A stretch of DNA of 64,000 nt from Anarhynchus alexandrinus (Eukaryota > Chordata > Aves > Charadriiformes > Charadriidae), in the NCBI GenBank assembly GCA_008711295.1, contig VUYV01000149.1, positions 1,488,001 through 1,552,000 of the forward strand, read 5' to 3'. The notes beneath the pieces are model-generated. The model worked only from the letters and a program-made list of their open reading frames with translations, did not search any database and was not told the DNA's origin. Below are positions 50,001 through 61,190 of this stretch, one piece after another; position 1 is the stretch's first letter; each line of letters begins with the position of its first letter. Made by a program: the position numbers and the translations under genes.

Positions 50001-53000
50001 TTCATATATGGAAAAGATCATAATTTCTCAAAAAACATATGAAAGGAAGATAGAAGTATTAGCAATACAAAAGGAGCATCGTAACTTTGGCTGAAACCAC
50101 AGGTATCGCTAGTGCTGCCAAAAGAAGGCAATTTGTCCAAAAGAAGGCCAAAGTTATTGATTGACATTAAAATAACATTTTAAAATAAGTAATTAAATAC
50201 CTAACATGTAGCTTTACATACACTCTTGATATTTTTGAAGCAGATTATTTTAGAGACTTGGAAACAATTTTTAGGAGAACGAAGGTTTTTCTTTTCTTAC
50301 ATTTGTGATTCAGTATTTGACTTGCCTGTGTTAGCTTCCAAAAGAATGAGCAGTAGTGCTCTCTCGGTTATTTGAACTCTCTGAAACAGAAAGGTATGAA
50401 ATACAGTAGAAGTGTCTGTACTGTATATAGGTACTTGAGTGTTCACATGTGATTCACTTAGAGAATATGTGTATCCATTGATGTGGTAAGTAGTTGTGAA
50501 AATCTTTGTGTGTGTTACATGTGTCGCTTGGAGCAGGGATCACGTCTGCTGCATTTTAATGAACAAAGTAATGAGTAATACTATCAAGTGCCAGTACCAT
50601 GAGAATAATGTTATGACTTAATAAGTTGCCCTTAGTCTGAAATGTTTAAGACCTTTTCAAAGCAAGTCCCTTAACAGCAAATATTCTGGTTTCTCTGTTC
50701 ATGCTGAAGGATTTGCCAACTATAGTCTCATAAAAATGCCATTACTTTTTATCCTGTTCCCATTTATACTTTTTTCATTCTTCTCTGCTCTGAGTCCAGA
50801 AGAAGGCTCTCCTAGTGCTGTAACTCCATTTTACATATTTTGAGTTGAGATGATCTGTACTGTATGCAAAAAGGTCTGTACTCGATGTTTTCAAAAGCTG
50901 CTCTACTTCTTATTGCTTCAGTTATTTGGTTTTCAACTTGGAGGCATGTAAGTCTGTATCTGTATTTACGATAAATAACCTGAGTTAAACTCATAGGCAG
51001 CTTGCACTGTTGCAAATTGACTCAAATTTATTTGTGATCTTTCAGAATCTGGTTGATGTAAATTTATTGGAACACTGAAAGGGCTTCGTCTTCTGTTCAT
51101 TATTGTACTCATTTTTAAAGGCTTTAAAGACGAATTTGGCATCCATGTGGTTTAGGTTCCATCCTTTTCGTGCAAAATATGTCTGTTTCATTCTGTTCTT
51201 CTATTTTTTATATATTTTTTCTTATGGTTTACAATGGCCTTAATTCTTTCGATGTCAAGCACTTCTAGTCAGCTAGACACCACTTCTGCCATGGGTGTCC
51301 AAATGCTTTACCATCAATTGGGTTTGTTGCCTTTTTTTTTAATCAAAATTTGCTGGCCACCATCATCTCCTCTGAAAAATAGTTTCACAGTATTCAAGTA
51401 TTTTGTTCTTCTTATACAGAAGAGGCTAGATCCTGTGGGGGCAAGGGGGAAGATTGGAGGTTGAGTCTAGGTCCTGAATGAAAACTGATGCATTTTGTCA
51501 AAATGGTTCACGTAGTGTTCATGGGAGATCAAAGATGACTCCAAGATTGCCAGAGGAGCACTGCCAAATTATTGACGATAACACCAGTTTGGTGATGCGA
51601 TAGATAGAACAATAGACTGCTTTGAGAATGAATCTGGCAAATCTTTCTGATGTCTGATGTTGTCACAGCCGTACAGTGCAGGTGTTCCACACAGTTTCTG
51701 CTTTTGATGCTTACAGTGTAAAGGAGACTGCAACCATTCTTCTGCAGTGTTGACTGCTGAATTATTATGCAATAATTTTATTGTTTCAGACTTCAGTAGA
51801 GAGACAGATGATTACTTCAGGGTACCTCCTGAGATGCTAGGTCATCCTGATTCTTTTGGGAGTGGAAACCTAACATTAAACCCCTATACTTTCTTTTCTC
51901 TCTCATTAACCAAGCAAGATGCTATTAAATGATCTTTAAACAGCTGAAAAAGAGCAAGTGTGTTTAGCAAACAGCTCATCTCTCCATTTATCTTTCAACA
52001 AGACAGATCAGCAAACAGCAGTTTCATTTCCAAACTCTAACCCAACTCAGGTGTTTGAAGCTGTTGTACCAGTTCAATTCTAGATATAAACAGAATGCAG
52101 CAGCAGCAAAACTGGCCCGCTACTGAGTGAATCTGAAAAAAATCTTTCCCTCTGTGTTTGCAGGATGGATTTCTTAACTGTAAGTCCACATTGTTACTAT
52201 TCACTCTTCCTCCACCACTCCTAGACCCAAAGTCAAGGAATCTTTAGTTCAAAAGATGGTTATGTTAGTTAGGATGTAAAGACAATTTTCTTTTTCCTGC
52301 TTTGTATTTTAGTTTTTTCTGATATTCCAGCAATAAATTCTTATAGCCATGTGTAAAATAACTACATCAGTGGCACAGTAATTAACTGAAGCACACTTTC
52401 TGAAATCACAAGAAAGAAAAGTAATGGAACTTAGAGGACTATTTGGACACAAGTGTTTTGGATCTGTAATTACTGAGCTCATTGAAGATCGTAACTGTAA
52501 CAGCAGCAGGCTTTTTTCCTTTATTCTATGGAAAGCAATGTATGGAAGAGCATCACCTAGTCTTGGTGGTGCTTCCAGTTGCATGAGAAGGTAAGTGTGG
52601 TGAGATAACGATCATATCTGTAACTGAAAAGTCAAATCCTTATACTAAAGTTTTATCACTTGGGCTAAAAGAACTCCATGGAAATTTCTGAAGGCGACGA
52701 TTAGTTTAAATTAAGCATTGGGCCAGACCTAGATTCTACTAACGCAACGCAGAACAGGAAACAAAGAAAAAAAGATGGTGGATAGTCCTGATGTATTTCA
52801 CATTGAAGGGAAAGGTCACCCAATGCATTTGAAAAGGCTTAACATGTTAATCAGTATGGGTCCCTCTACCCAATTAATACAGCTGCTGTGCAAATGGTTT
52901 AGTTACACAGGACAACAGTGAAACATGTCTCTCTTCTATATGATAAATTAAGATATTTCATCCCTCACTGTTATTCAAGAAATTTTTATTCAGAAAAAAA

Positions 53001-56000
53001 TACTGCATTCCAACAACTCACCTGCTTGAAAAACCCATGAATACTTCTGAAGTCGATAAACAGATACCGAGGATTATTTAATCACCATTTCATATGTATA
53101 TTGATTTGCACCGTATTATTTTTCAACATAAATGCTTTGCAGAATTTGGTTACTCTTTTGTGGTTTATTAACACAAAACTGCTAGTCTGCATCCAAACGC
53201 ATTTCCATTTGAGGTTTTCAGAATGTAGGAGGCCTATATTTAAGCTCATTAGGACTCTCAGGTAGGTCAGGATTTCGTGAATCTCTGTGTGTTTTTGGCT
53301 TGGGATGCAAAAATTCCTTGTGTTGAAGGCAAGAGTTGATCGGGTTTGGCTTCCTTGTTAAACCAGAAGATTATGCAGTTTTATTTTTTTTTAATTAGAA
53401 GAATACACGCAATTTATGAGTGTGAGGTTTTAAAGTCTAGATTTTATAAAGTTTCAAATAGAAGAGGTGAGTGTATTTTTAACAGATGTGTGGTATTCTT
53501 TTAACTTAAATATTACCTAAAAAATAGCATGATTTCCTAATGTTGTTCAAGGTCAGTTTTATTTTTCTGCACTGTTTTTACAGCTGCTACTCATGTTACC
53601 AGAAATATTTCTCTCTACTTCACAAGCCTCAAATACCACATCATTTGACTAGTAATCAACATCTGCCTAATTTCAGCTGAAGAATAACACTCTCTTTATG
53701 CTCTAAAGTCTGTAGAACAACATACATAATGTTATTGTAGATTTCCATTGGTAGCTGTGTGTCCCTTCCTCCACGCGGAAGAAACCCCCCGTTATTGAGA
53801 TACTTTTTAATGAGAAAGTTAGGGATTAAAGTTGGTAGATTAATAGGATTAAGTGTTTGGCAGTCTTTCATGTTCTGTGTTTTATATTATTTAATCTTTG
53901 TTTCTAAGCTTGCATTTTGTTTTCCACACAGCGTGTGTAGAATGTTGGTTTGGAAATCACGGGGTTTTAGTTTCTTAGCGGTATAACGCATGCTTTTAAA
54001 TCAAAGTAACACAGTTCCTGATTTTTTTTTTATCCTGCATTTATAACATACTCAGCAATGAGTCAGTGTTACTGAGTTACTTCTAAATCGGGCAGCTAAC
54101 ATAATTCTTCTGAGATTTCATTTTACTACACAATACTCAGCTCTGTTTTTTTCACTAAAGCTGAATTATTTTATGGTTGTCAACGACGTTCTCATGGACA
54201 GAAGTGTTGTGCTCAGTGGATTTGGCTCCTTAAAATTCTGCCCTGTTGTTCAGTTTCATGATGCCACCTCATTTTACAGCTACAACTTTTAAGCTGTTGG
54301 GAACACTGCCATGAAAAAGTTCAACAAGCAAAGGAAAGGAGAGTGACGGCATTTTTCCAGACTGAGCCCCATTTTCATGCTGAAATGGCAGGGTTCTGAA
54401 CGGTAATTACAGAAGATTGGAAATTATTTCTTAGAGTTGCGTGATATTGGCAACGCAATTCAAGTCTTACATTCAGAACTGAAAAGTAAGTTAGGAAAGT
54501 AACTAGACATGGAATTTTGAAGTAAGTTCTCAATATGTTTGCTTTTGTCTTAAAACCTGAAGTAGATATAAGGCTATTTATAGATCTGATTCAATTAATG
54601 CTTTCTACTCCCAAACAAGAAATATGGTCTTTATCCTAGGAAGCTGTTTCACTAACATTTTGTTAAATGTTATCTGCAAACGGAAGGACTCCAACTGCTA
54701 TCGCCGTAGCAGCTCTCCAACAATTCACTGAACATGAATATTGAAGTGCTTTATTGAACGTTCAGCAGAGTCAGGTACAAATACATGTAGTTGTAAGTAG
54801 TCGTTAACAGCACCACATCTCTGCAGTCAGTGCAGTCATTTTTTGTATTTTTGAAAGCCTTTAGGAGTTTCAGGCTACAGTGCCAAGAAATTTACATGTA
54901 CTGCAATTATAACTTAATTGTAACATGCAGGCATTTGTACCAGCGATGGGCCTTGGCAGGGGTGCAGATATTTTTTCTTTGTGAAGAGCTTCACTCTAAG
55001 TGCACCAGTAGCTACTTTAAACTAACTTACTTCCTAGGATTCCTGTTGTCTGGGGTTTTTTAAATTTTATTTGAAAATACTGTTAATGTGTATAAAAGTA
55101 TACATAACAGACCAGGAGGAAAAATTACTATGTAATTCTTTCATACTTACAGAAGAAAAGAAACCTATCCCCTTTTGTAGAACTGACTTTGGTTGGATGT
55201 TGTATAGCCAAAATAAGTAGAAGGTGGGTTTGGTATTCCTATCATTTATGAGTCTGTTGAAATGTGAGTTAAGGGTAAAATGTCTATTTCTCAATAATTT
55301 TTGTTAATGAACTTGATATTAGTCATATAACAAAAAGTGGACATTGGGAAGGGTATGACTGCTAATGATTCCTACATGCCAACACTGTGTTCTGACCACT
55401 TGTGGGACTTTCTTGAGCGCAGGACTGGAGTTCAGCTTTTCTCAGCCACTTGCTGAGGACGGGAGGGTAAGAGAATTACCTCATTTTCAGCACCTCTGCA
55501 TTAAACCTACCAAATATGAGTGACAGTACTTTTGAGATTAGTATAATTTCTAGCTGGTTTTAAGATGATTCATTGGTTAATATAATTAGGGTTCTGCAAA
55601 TCTGGTTCTGGCAGCATGCTCTTTCAATGGCACTAATACAGTCTCGCAACTTTTTCATGATAATTCTTGCAATAAACATGCTCAGGTGCTGTGCTTTTAT
55701 CTGTTGTTTGAGAGAGAGCTAGAACAGCAAAAGTCCGGTACATTATTTCTATAATCGAATTCACAATTCTTGGTATGGAAACTCAGCTTTCATTTCTGCG
55801 TGGGACCCCTGAGAAATGGTAGCTGCATAATCCTTTCCAGTCAGAGAGAAGTTACTCTAGAAATATACCTGTGCATTATTGTCACCGATTTCCACTCTAG
55901 AGGAAGGACATTGCTACGAAGCAGTAAGACCTGCCTTTATTTGGCAGGACAATAACATAAAGGCAGATCATACGCCAAGTACTGTAGTCTTTCCCTGCTA

Positions 56001-59000
56001 TGGAGAAGTCTAGAAGACCGTAGGCAACTGCGAGACATAAGCGGTGTGACCCCATGTCTGTCCCTGAGGTGTCTGAGGGCATGGCGGGTGACGCGAGATC
56101 CTGCCAGGGTCTGCCAAGAGGCCATCTTGCCCGTTCCCTCCAGCAACTGCCTCGAGATTGGGATTTCTTATGGGACTCTGTTGGAACCCTCACAGGAGGC
56201 TAAGGTCTGTTGCACCCCTGTCTTTAATGGTCTTTTGTTACGTGGTATGCTTATTACTGTTTGTGTGAACGCCGTACTCCCAAACACATGAAGATTAATT
56301 ATGTAGAGGCTTAATTTTGTGTCAAAACCCCTGCTGAAGTGCTCATCAACCTCAACACGTGGGTTATCAGCATCTGTATAATCACACTGCTCACAGCAAG
56401 GAGACTCTGTGAGATTAAGAATATGGTGAGTACATAAATAAATATAGAAAATATAAAGTCTAATTTAATTTCACTGTTCACCTTTTCCCCCCTAACTTGG
56501 AAGAAGTATTGTCTACATTTCTAATACATTTTTCCAAAGCTGATTTTCCCCATCAGGTAAAATTACTTCCCACCCTAATAATGTACAAATTAATCCATCC
56601 CAGTGCAAAACGAGGTATTATATTGCAGAGAGGAAAAATCGTGGGACACTGAGCCATGAAAGTTTTCATATGAAACTCAATAATAAAGAAATAGTATATT
56701 GTAGTTTTATCCCAGAGGAGCTGACTTTGAAAACTTAATTCTGGTGTATTTAAATAAAATTTTTACTGTTATTTTTAAACGTGATTAAAATTTAATATAT
56801 CATCTGGCACATCTTTACAATGCCTGATCTCAGTGATCTTATGAGATTTTAACAGGCTGAAAATGCTGCCAAGCTCCAGCTGTAAAGCTTCCATCATGTT
56901 TTGAAATGTTTGCCACTCTTCTCCAAAGCTATAGAACTATTCTCTGAAGCTATATTATACATTTATTTGTACTCAGGATCTACGAGTCATTTCTGTTGGA
57001 GTGTGGTGCCCAATATTCAGTAAAAATACAGTTTTTGATACATTTTTAAGGGAAAAAAACCCAACAATAAGTTTAAATCAGAAAGAATACATCTAACTTT
57101 AAAGGTAGGGTTCCGGTGTTACGTTGCTAAGAAATGCAAAGTATTTACATATTTGTCCTACTGTCCAAAAAATAACCTTGCTTATGCCTAAGGGGGGAAA
57201 ACCAGCATGAATTAAAAGTGACAGACTCTAGAAAGGAATCAGTCCTGTCCACAGATATCATTTCTCTCTGCAGGTTGTCTCATTTGATGCAAACATTAGA
57301 ATTGAGTCCAGGGAGGCTGAAGTCAGTGGCAAAAGGGAAATCTGTTATCTCAATACTATCTGATAAACTCAATTGCATCGATGGTTCTCTCCCAAAAAGC
57401 CATTATCAGAGGAATTGTCTTGTATCTGCTTGAAACTATGGTACCTCACTACTGAATTTGAAATGTCAAACAGCACATCCTCATCACATTTCATTTCTAT
57501 AAGGAGAAAGCCTTTGGTGGGGCGAGAGTTACCAGTGCAGTGCATGGAACGGCCAGTTCATAAACCTCCCATCTCCGGTTCCAGTGAAAATTCTCTTGAG
57601 ACGTGTAGGTGTTTGTTGGGGTTTGAAGACATTCGGGACCTTTTAGGAGAGCCTCAGCACCATTTAGAACATGAAAGGAATGAATCTCCCCTTTTTTTTT
57701 TTTTTTAATAAAAGGTGTGTATCTTCATGGTGCTAGGCACTTCCTACAAACCAGGATTTGTCTTTCTTTGAAGTGAAATTTAAATCTACTGAGAAGTTCA
57801 TGAAAGCTGCTCAGATTTGTACAAAATCACACCCTCTTTAAGGCTAGGCGGCAAGAGTACCAAACCCAAGGTCAGATAAATGGCAGGACTGGCATGGCAT
57901 GGTGATTTACTACCCATCATCACTGTTCTTCCTGCAGTGTACAGCCATGTAGCACCTGCAGGGCTCTTCTCTCATCCCTTATTTCAGTTTTAGGCAGCAC
58001 CTTGCAGGACCAGCAGCTCTCTCCTACTCTAGCTGTGTCAGGAAGCCCCTTATTTCTACCAGGTTACTCAGGTTGTGGGGTAGCTGTGGGTGTTCAGAAA
58101 GAGTAAAGCCACAAAAGCCTTCTGACAGTAAAAGGCAAAGTGTCACAGCACTAATCATGTGAACAAAAGTAAAAGTGAAAAGAGCTTGTCTCAGATTTAA
58201 TGAATTTCTCTGCTTGTTTTTTTCTTGGGTATCTCATCTAAACGCTAAGGATTCTGAGTGGCTTCACACATTCAGTTAGTGGCTCAAGTAATGTCTCTTG
58301 ATTCAACCCTTCATTTTCACTCCACCCAAATCCCCAGGGATCCAAAAGGAAATGTTACAGATAGATAGTGAAACTGAGAAATAATGCCGTAACTGAAGTC
58401 CATATAGTGGTTGGTGAGCTCTGTGAGCGAGACTGAGACTTTGTCTCAGTTTTTACTTTACTGGGGAATTTAGAGGCATGCCATGGTTTCTTCTTTTTTT
58501 TATAAGATGTGCTAGGGTTTTTTTTCTACAAGGAAATACTTGAATGTGTTTGTGGGTACAGAGATGGATGAACTTAAAAATAACTGAAAAAAGTTGCATA
58601 GTGTCAGCAAATAGCTGGATTAGCATTCAGCTCCCCCAGATTTTGGTAGCTGAAGAGCTGTCCCTTTCTTTGTTTATCAATATTTCAGAAGTATGAAGAT
58701 GTTGAAATTGAAGTGCAAATCCTTAATTTAATCTTGAATCTTCCTAAATCTTTAAAAAAAATCATCTTTCAGTATGGCGATATTAAACAGGCGAAGTTTG
58801 AGGTATGCTACTGCGTGGGATATTTAATAGCGTGGCCTGGATTTCACAGTCCCTCTTAAGAACCGGGTGGCCCAGAGGACACAGGTGTGGCTGTGGAGCC
58901 GCGGAGGCAGAGCCCTCATTCCCAGGGGATGGTGCTGTGCCCGGGGCTCCAGCCTTGTGCTGCCCCTTCCCCAGGGCAGCCCCAGCCCCAGCCCAGCGCT

Positions 59001-60938
59001 GGACCCCGGCGAGAACAAACAGGCTGCTGGCGTCAGGGACGGAGGAGCTGGCTTGGCCAGCCCGGTCGCTGGAGTTTCTCTGACACGGGGCACACAACTC
59101 CACCGGGCTTCTCCAGCTCCTTTAAAGTAATTTTGCTCTGCTTATGCAAGATGTTGTGGCCAAAGCAAATTAAATAATTCTTCCATTACTGCACAGAGCA
59201 GATTTTATGTCTGCCTGTATGTGAATGCATATATAAAAATATGTATATACATATTTATGTGAATGAATACCTACATCTCTCTAATTTTATAATATATAGA
59301 AATGCTATTTTAAAATTGTATATGTTAAACAAAGGGATCCTTGAGGTAAACATTCCTTAGCCAAAAGGTGAAGTTTACTTAAATAGGAGTATTTATAAAG
59401 TGAGAGCTTAAGCATCAAGTCCACATATAAAGTAGTTTTATTTCACAATCTTCACTATTTATAAATAAAAAGTAGCTTAACTCTACCACTTGTAAAATGT
59501 ATCTACGAATCTTAATATATATAAGAATGGGTAGAATGGCTTCCGCAAGGAAGATGGCTTATGATGAGTATTTTGAGTTTCCTCTGTAATGTGAAATGGT
59601 TTCTTTAGAAAAATCTCTACATCGAGTCTGTTGAAAAACTGTCACTTTCTTATGTATAAGAATGCAGCAGACTGATACAGTTAAACGTATACATACATGG
59701 TTAAGCTCCTGGTAGCACAACTTCTATTTTCTTTCACACCTCAAACAACCCCAAGTTTGTAATGCCTGGTGGAGGTAACTTAATGAAAAAGATTGCTTAA
59801 CACAACCAGATTAAAAACCAATTTAACTGATGGCCACAAACAGAGCTTAGAGTTTGTCATGGCTACAAAGATTTTCTGTCAGAGTATAAAAGCAATTAAT
59901 CAGTATGCAGAAGGTATTGCCTGCCCCATAGAGATGCTAATTTTGTGACACTTTGGAAACTCATGTTCTACATTTACTGTTCACACTAGATGGAAGCTAA
60001 CCAGCCTTAGCTTGAGCTAATGAAATCAAAAGTCTGCAAAATTGCACATTTTCTTATTCTCCTGCAGTCTAATTTTGAGATATTTAGTTTCTTTCTAGAA
60101 GTTGTTTGACAGCCACAGTGCTGATTGAATATCATGAAACACAATTGTCCTAAAGACTGGAAAGTTATATTTATACAGAACTGTTGGAGCCACTTTATCT
60201 GCAGAAAATATAGGGCCTATCAGTTTCCTGCTCAAGTATTTTTGGAAAATGACAAAAAAAACCCACAACCAATTAAAGAAATTGTAGTATAGCAGAACAA
60301 AGATCAAGTGTTGCAACATGTTATCACTGGGGACTTTTATCTTGTTCCTCCCACCCCCCCCCCCCCCNAAAAAAACACCTATATGCATAGTTTATGCATA
60401 GCAGACATATTTAGGTAGAATATTCTATTACAGATACTATTAACAGGAGCCGTTGGAAAGTTCAGGTATTCTTCCCTGTTTACTCTAAGTTAGGACCTAA
60501 TATAGAAGCTGTTCCTATTAAAAAAAAAAAAAAGGCACTAAATAATACAGCAATTTCACCAATTTGTAACCACAAAATGTTCTGGAAAAACAAGAGGAGC
60601 AGAACAGCTGCTCTCACTTTATTTTTTCCATAGCCCTCTCTTTGAAAGGGATCTCTGCAGTCATTTTGTTTTAAAATCCTTGGCGAGACTAAGCCACCTG
60701 GTTAAACAGATTCCTCTACGGCTGTCCAAAACCCCATTGCGGCAGTGAGAGTCGCTGCGTTAGATTTCCCCCCGTCGGAGCGAAAAGCCGGTGGTGGCTG
60801 TGACTCACCTAAAGCCGAGTCGCAGATGAGCTGCTGCGGGTGCGCAGGGGCACAGCTGCACGCCTCCACCACCTCCTGCCTTCTCTGGGTCAGGAGCAGG
60901 AGCGCTGAGAACAACAAGGTACTGGGGACGGGATTCAT
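34804..60938 (-). CDS. TIMP4: TIMP4 (metalloproteinase inhibitor 4), complete coding sequence in five exons
   Basis: Join, in transcript order, 60938-60809, 41857-41760, 36062-35948, 35297-35173, 35001-34804. TIMP-4 is secreted and inhibits matrix metalloproteinases through its N-terminal Cys, which chelates the active-site zinc. The protein has 221 residues: signal peptide about 1-26, mature start [10 protein letters not shown], inhibitory domain through GCGC, and a C-terminal domain from ITTC to the DISEP end. All 12 family cysteines are present: CSC, IC, SSLC, HLC, GCGC, TTC, VPC, ECLW, YAC and GTC. The predicted mature length of 195 equals that recalled for human TIMP-4. TIMP4 is chosen over TIMP2 and TIMP3 from [22 protein letters not shown] and NECLWTDWL. 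Intron phases are 1, 0, 1, 0; intron sizes are about 18.95 kb, 5.70 kb, 650 nt and 171 nt. Confidence 0.96.
35173..35297 (-). CDS. TIMP4: TIMP4 exon 4
   Basis: 125 nt: two bases complete Gly, then 41 residues from [19 protein letters not shown] through the GCGCK end. Acceptor CATGCTGTAG, donor GTAAGT. It carries the SDGKV, CNYIEPW and GCGC family motifs, including the end of the inhibitory domain. Confidence 0.97.
35948..36062 (-). CDS. TIMP4: TIMP4 exon 3
   Basis: 115 nt, starting on a whole codon: [18 protein letters not shown], then [20 protein letters not shown] and one base of Gly. Acceptor AATTTTCAG, donor GTAAAA. DSSLCG holds the fourth cysteine, and this segment forms part of the protease-binding OB-fold of the N-terminal domain. 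Confidence 0.97.
36063..41759 (-). other. TIMP4 intron 2 (also inside SYN2 intron 5)
   Basis: 5.7 kb. Three CpG-richer patches stand out at about 36825-36960, 37280-37440 and 39920-40130; the second contains a 13-base direct repeat CAGGAGCGGGCTG at 37301-37313 and 37316-37328. No repeat family or exon recognised. Confidence 0.7.
41760..41857 (-). CDS. TIMP4: TIMP4 exon 2
   Basis: 98 nt: two bases complete a Val codon, then 32 residues [16 protein letters not shown] and [16 protein letters not shown] follow. Acceptor ATTACAG, donor GTACAT. VIRAK is a hallmark of the family, and EKVVPAS with the longer insert before RYEIKQIK is typical of TIMP4 rather than TIMP3. The exon is about 19 kb from exon 1 and 5.7 kb from exon 3, and it overlaps an unrelated plus-strand open frame that is a shadow. 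Confidence 0.96.
42968..43140 (-). mobile_element. CR1 LINE fragment, diverged
   Basis: Plus-strand reading gives the reverse complement of CR1: GGTCTAGTCCAGCCTCTTGC, GGGCTGTGTCCAGCTGAG, GGAGGGAGATTCTGCAGCCT, CTGTTCCAGGGTTTGACCAC and CTCTTACAGTGAAA. More diverged than the other copies and without an intact frame. It lies in TIMP4 intron 1. Confidence 0.8.
58810..59110. promoter_or_regulatory. CpG-dense, GC-rich patch (possible CpG island)
   Basis: About 300 bases with roughly 15 CpG dinucleotides and long C/G-rich stretches, in contrast to the AT-rich intron on both sides. Overlapping open frames on both strands arise from the base composition and show no recognisable domain. It lies 1.7 kb downstream of TIMP4 exon 1, inside TIMP4 intron 1 and the large SYN2 intron. 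It may be an enhancer or an alternative start region; nothing in the sequence decides. Confidence 0.4.
60354..60375. repeat. C14-N-A7 homopolymer junction with an unresolved base
   Basis: Fourteen C, an N at 60368, then seven A. Any open frame across it is unreliable. Confidence 0.95.
60809..60938 (-). CDS. TIMP4: TIMP4 exon 1: signal peptide and mature N-terminus
   Basis: It begins with ATG at 60938-60936 and encodes 43 residues plus one base. A hydrophobic core [11 protein letters not shown] is followed by a charged stretch [10 protein letters not shown] and the mature start [17 protein letters not shown]. The donor is GTGAGT. Cleavage is placed before CSC because a free N-terminal Cys is required in all TIMPs. 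The two arginines between core and cleavage site are slightly unusual for a signal peptide; the cleavage site is inferred from the family, not from signal strength. Confidence 0.94.
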
Positions 60939-61190
60939 GCTGCTGGTCGGGCAGCCAAGAGAAAACGCTTTCTTACAGTTGGTCTTCTATCTACGCTTCC
61001 TAATAGCTAGCTGATTGCTTCCGCGTGCAGTTCGGTTTCAGCAGAGCGGGGTGGTTTAGGAAAGCCCTCTAATGCTCGCTCGGAGTATACGCTTATGTTA
61101 ACTGACTTCTAATTTCCCTGACATAGGACCCTCTTATTTATGGCCCTGACACTAACTCCGAACTCCGCCTTCCTCGAAGGAAAAAGCACA
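60939..61190 (-). promoter_or_regulatory. Probable TIMP4 5' UTR and promoter region
   Basis: Directly upstream of the TIMP4 start codon. The region has more CpG than the surrounding intron. On the minus strand a TATA-like ATAAATAA lies at 61141-61134, about 195 bases upstream of the ATG, which would place a start site near 61105. A TTCCTCGAA at 61170-61178 fits the STAT consensus TTCNNNGAA. These are single short matches; the start site is inferred and not shown. Confidence 0.45.

Larger units (their letters stand above)
41858..60808 (-). other. TIMP4 intron 1 (also inside SYN2 intron 5)
   Basis: About 19 kb. It contains the old CR1 at 42968-43140, the CpG-dense patch at 58810-59110, TA-rich stretches near 47725 and 59215-59300, an octamer ATGCAAAT at about 41881, a C14 run with an unresolved base (60354-60368) and A14 at 60520-60533. 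No coding exon of either gene was found in it. Confidence 0.7.

Noticed and set aside
50112..50150. Direct repeat CCAAAAGAAGGC twice
   Set aside because: Two short copies only, no wider array or element structure.
58783..59177. Five overlapping open frames of 86-106 codons on both strands
   Set aside because: They arise from the GC-rich, stop-poor composition of the patch; none has a recognisable domain or splice context.
60095..60388. 97-codon minus-strand frame starting MHIGVF
   Set aside because: It runs across an unresolved base and a poly-C tract read as glycines.
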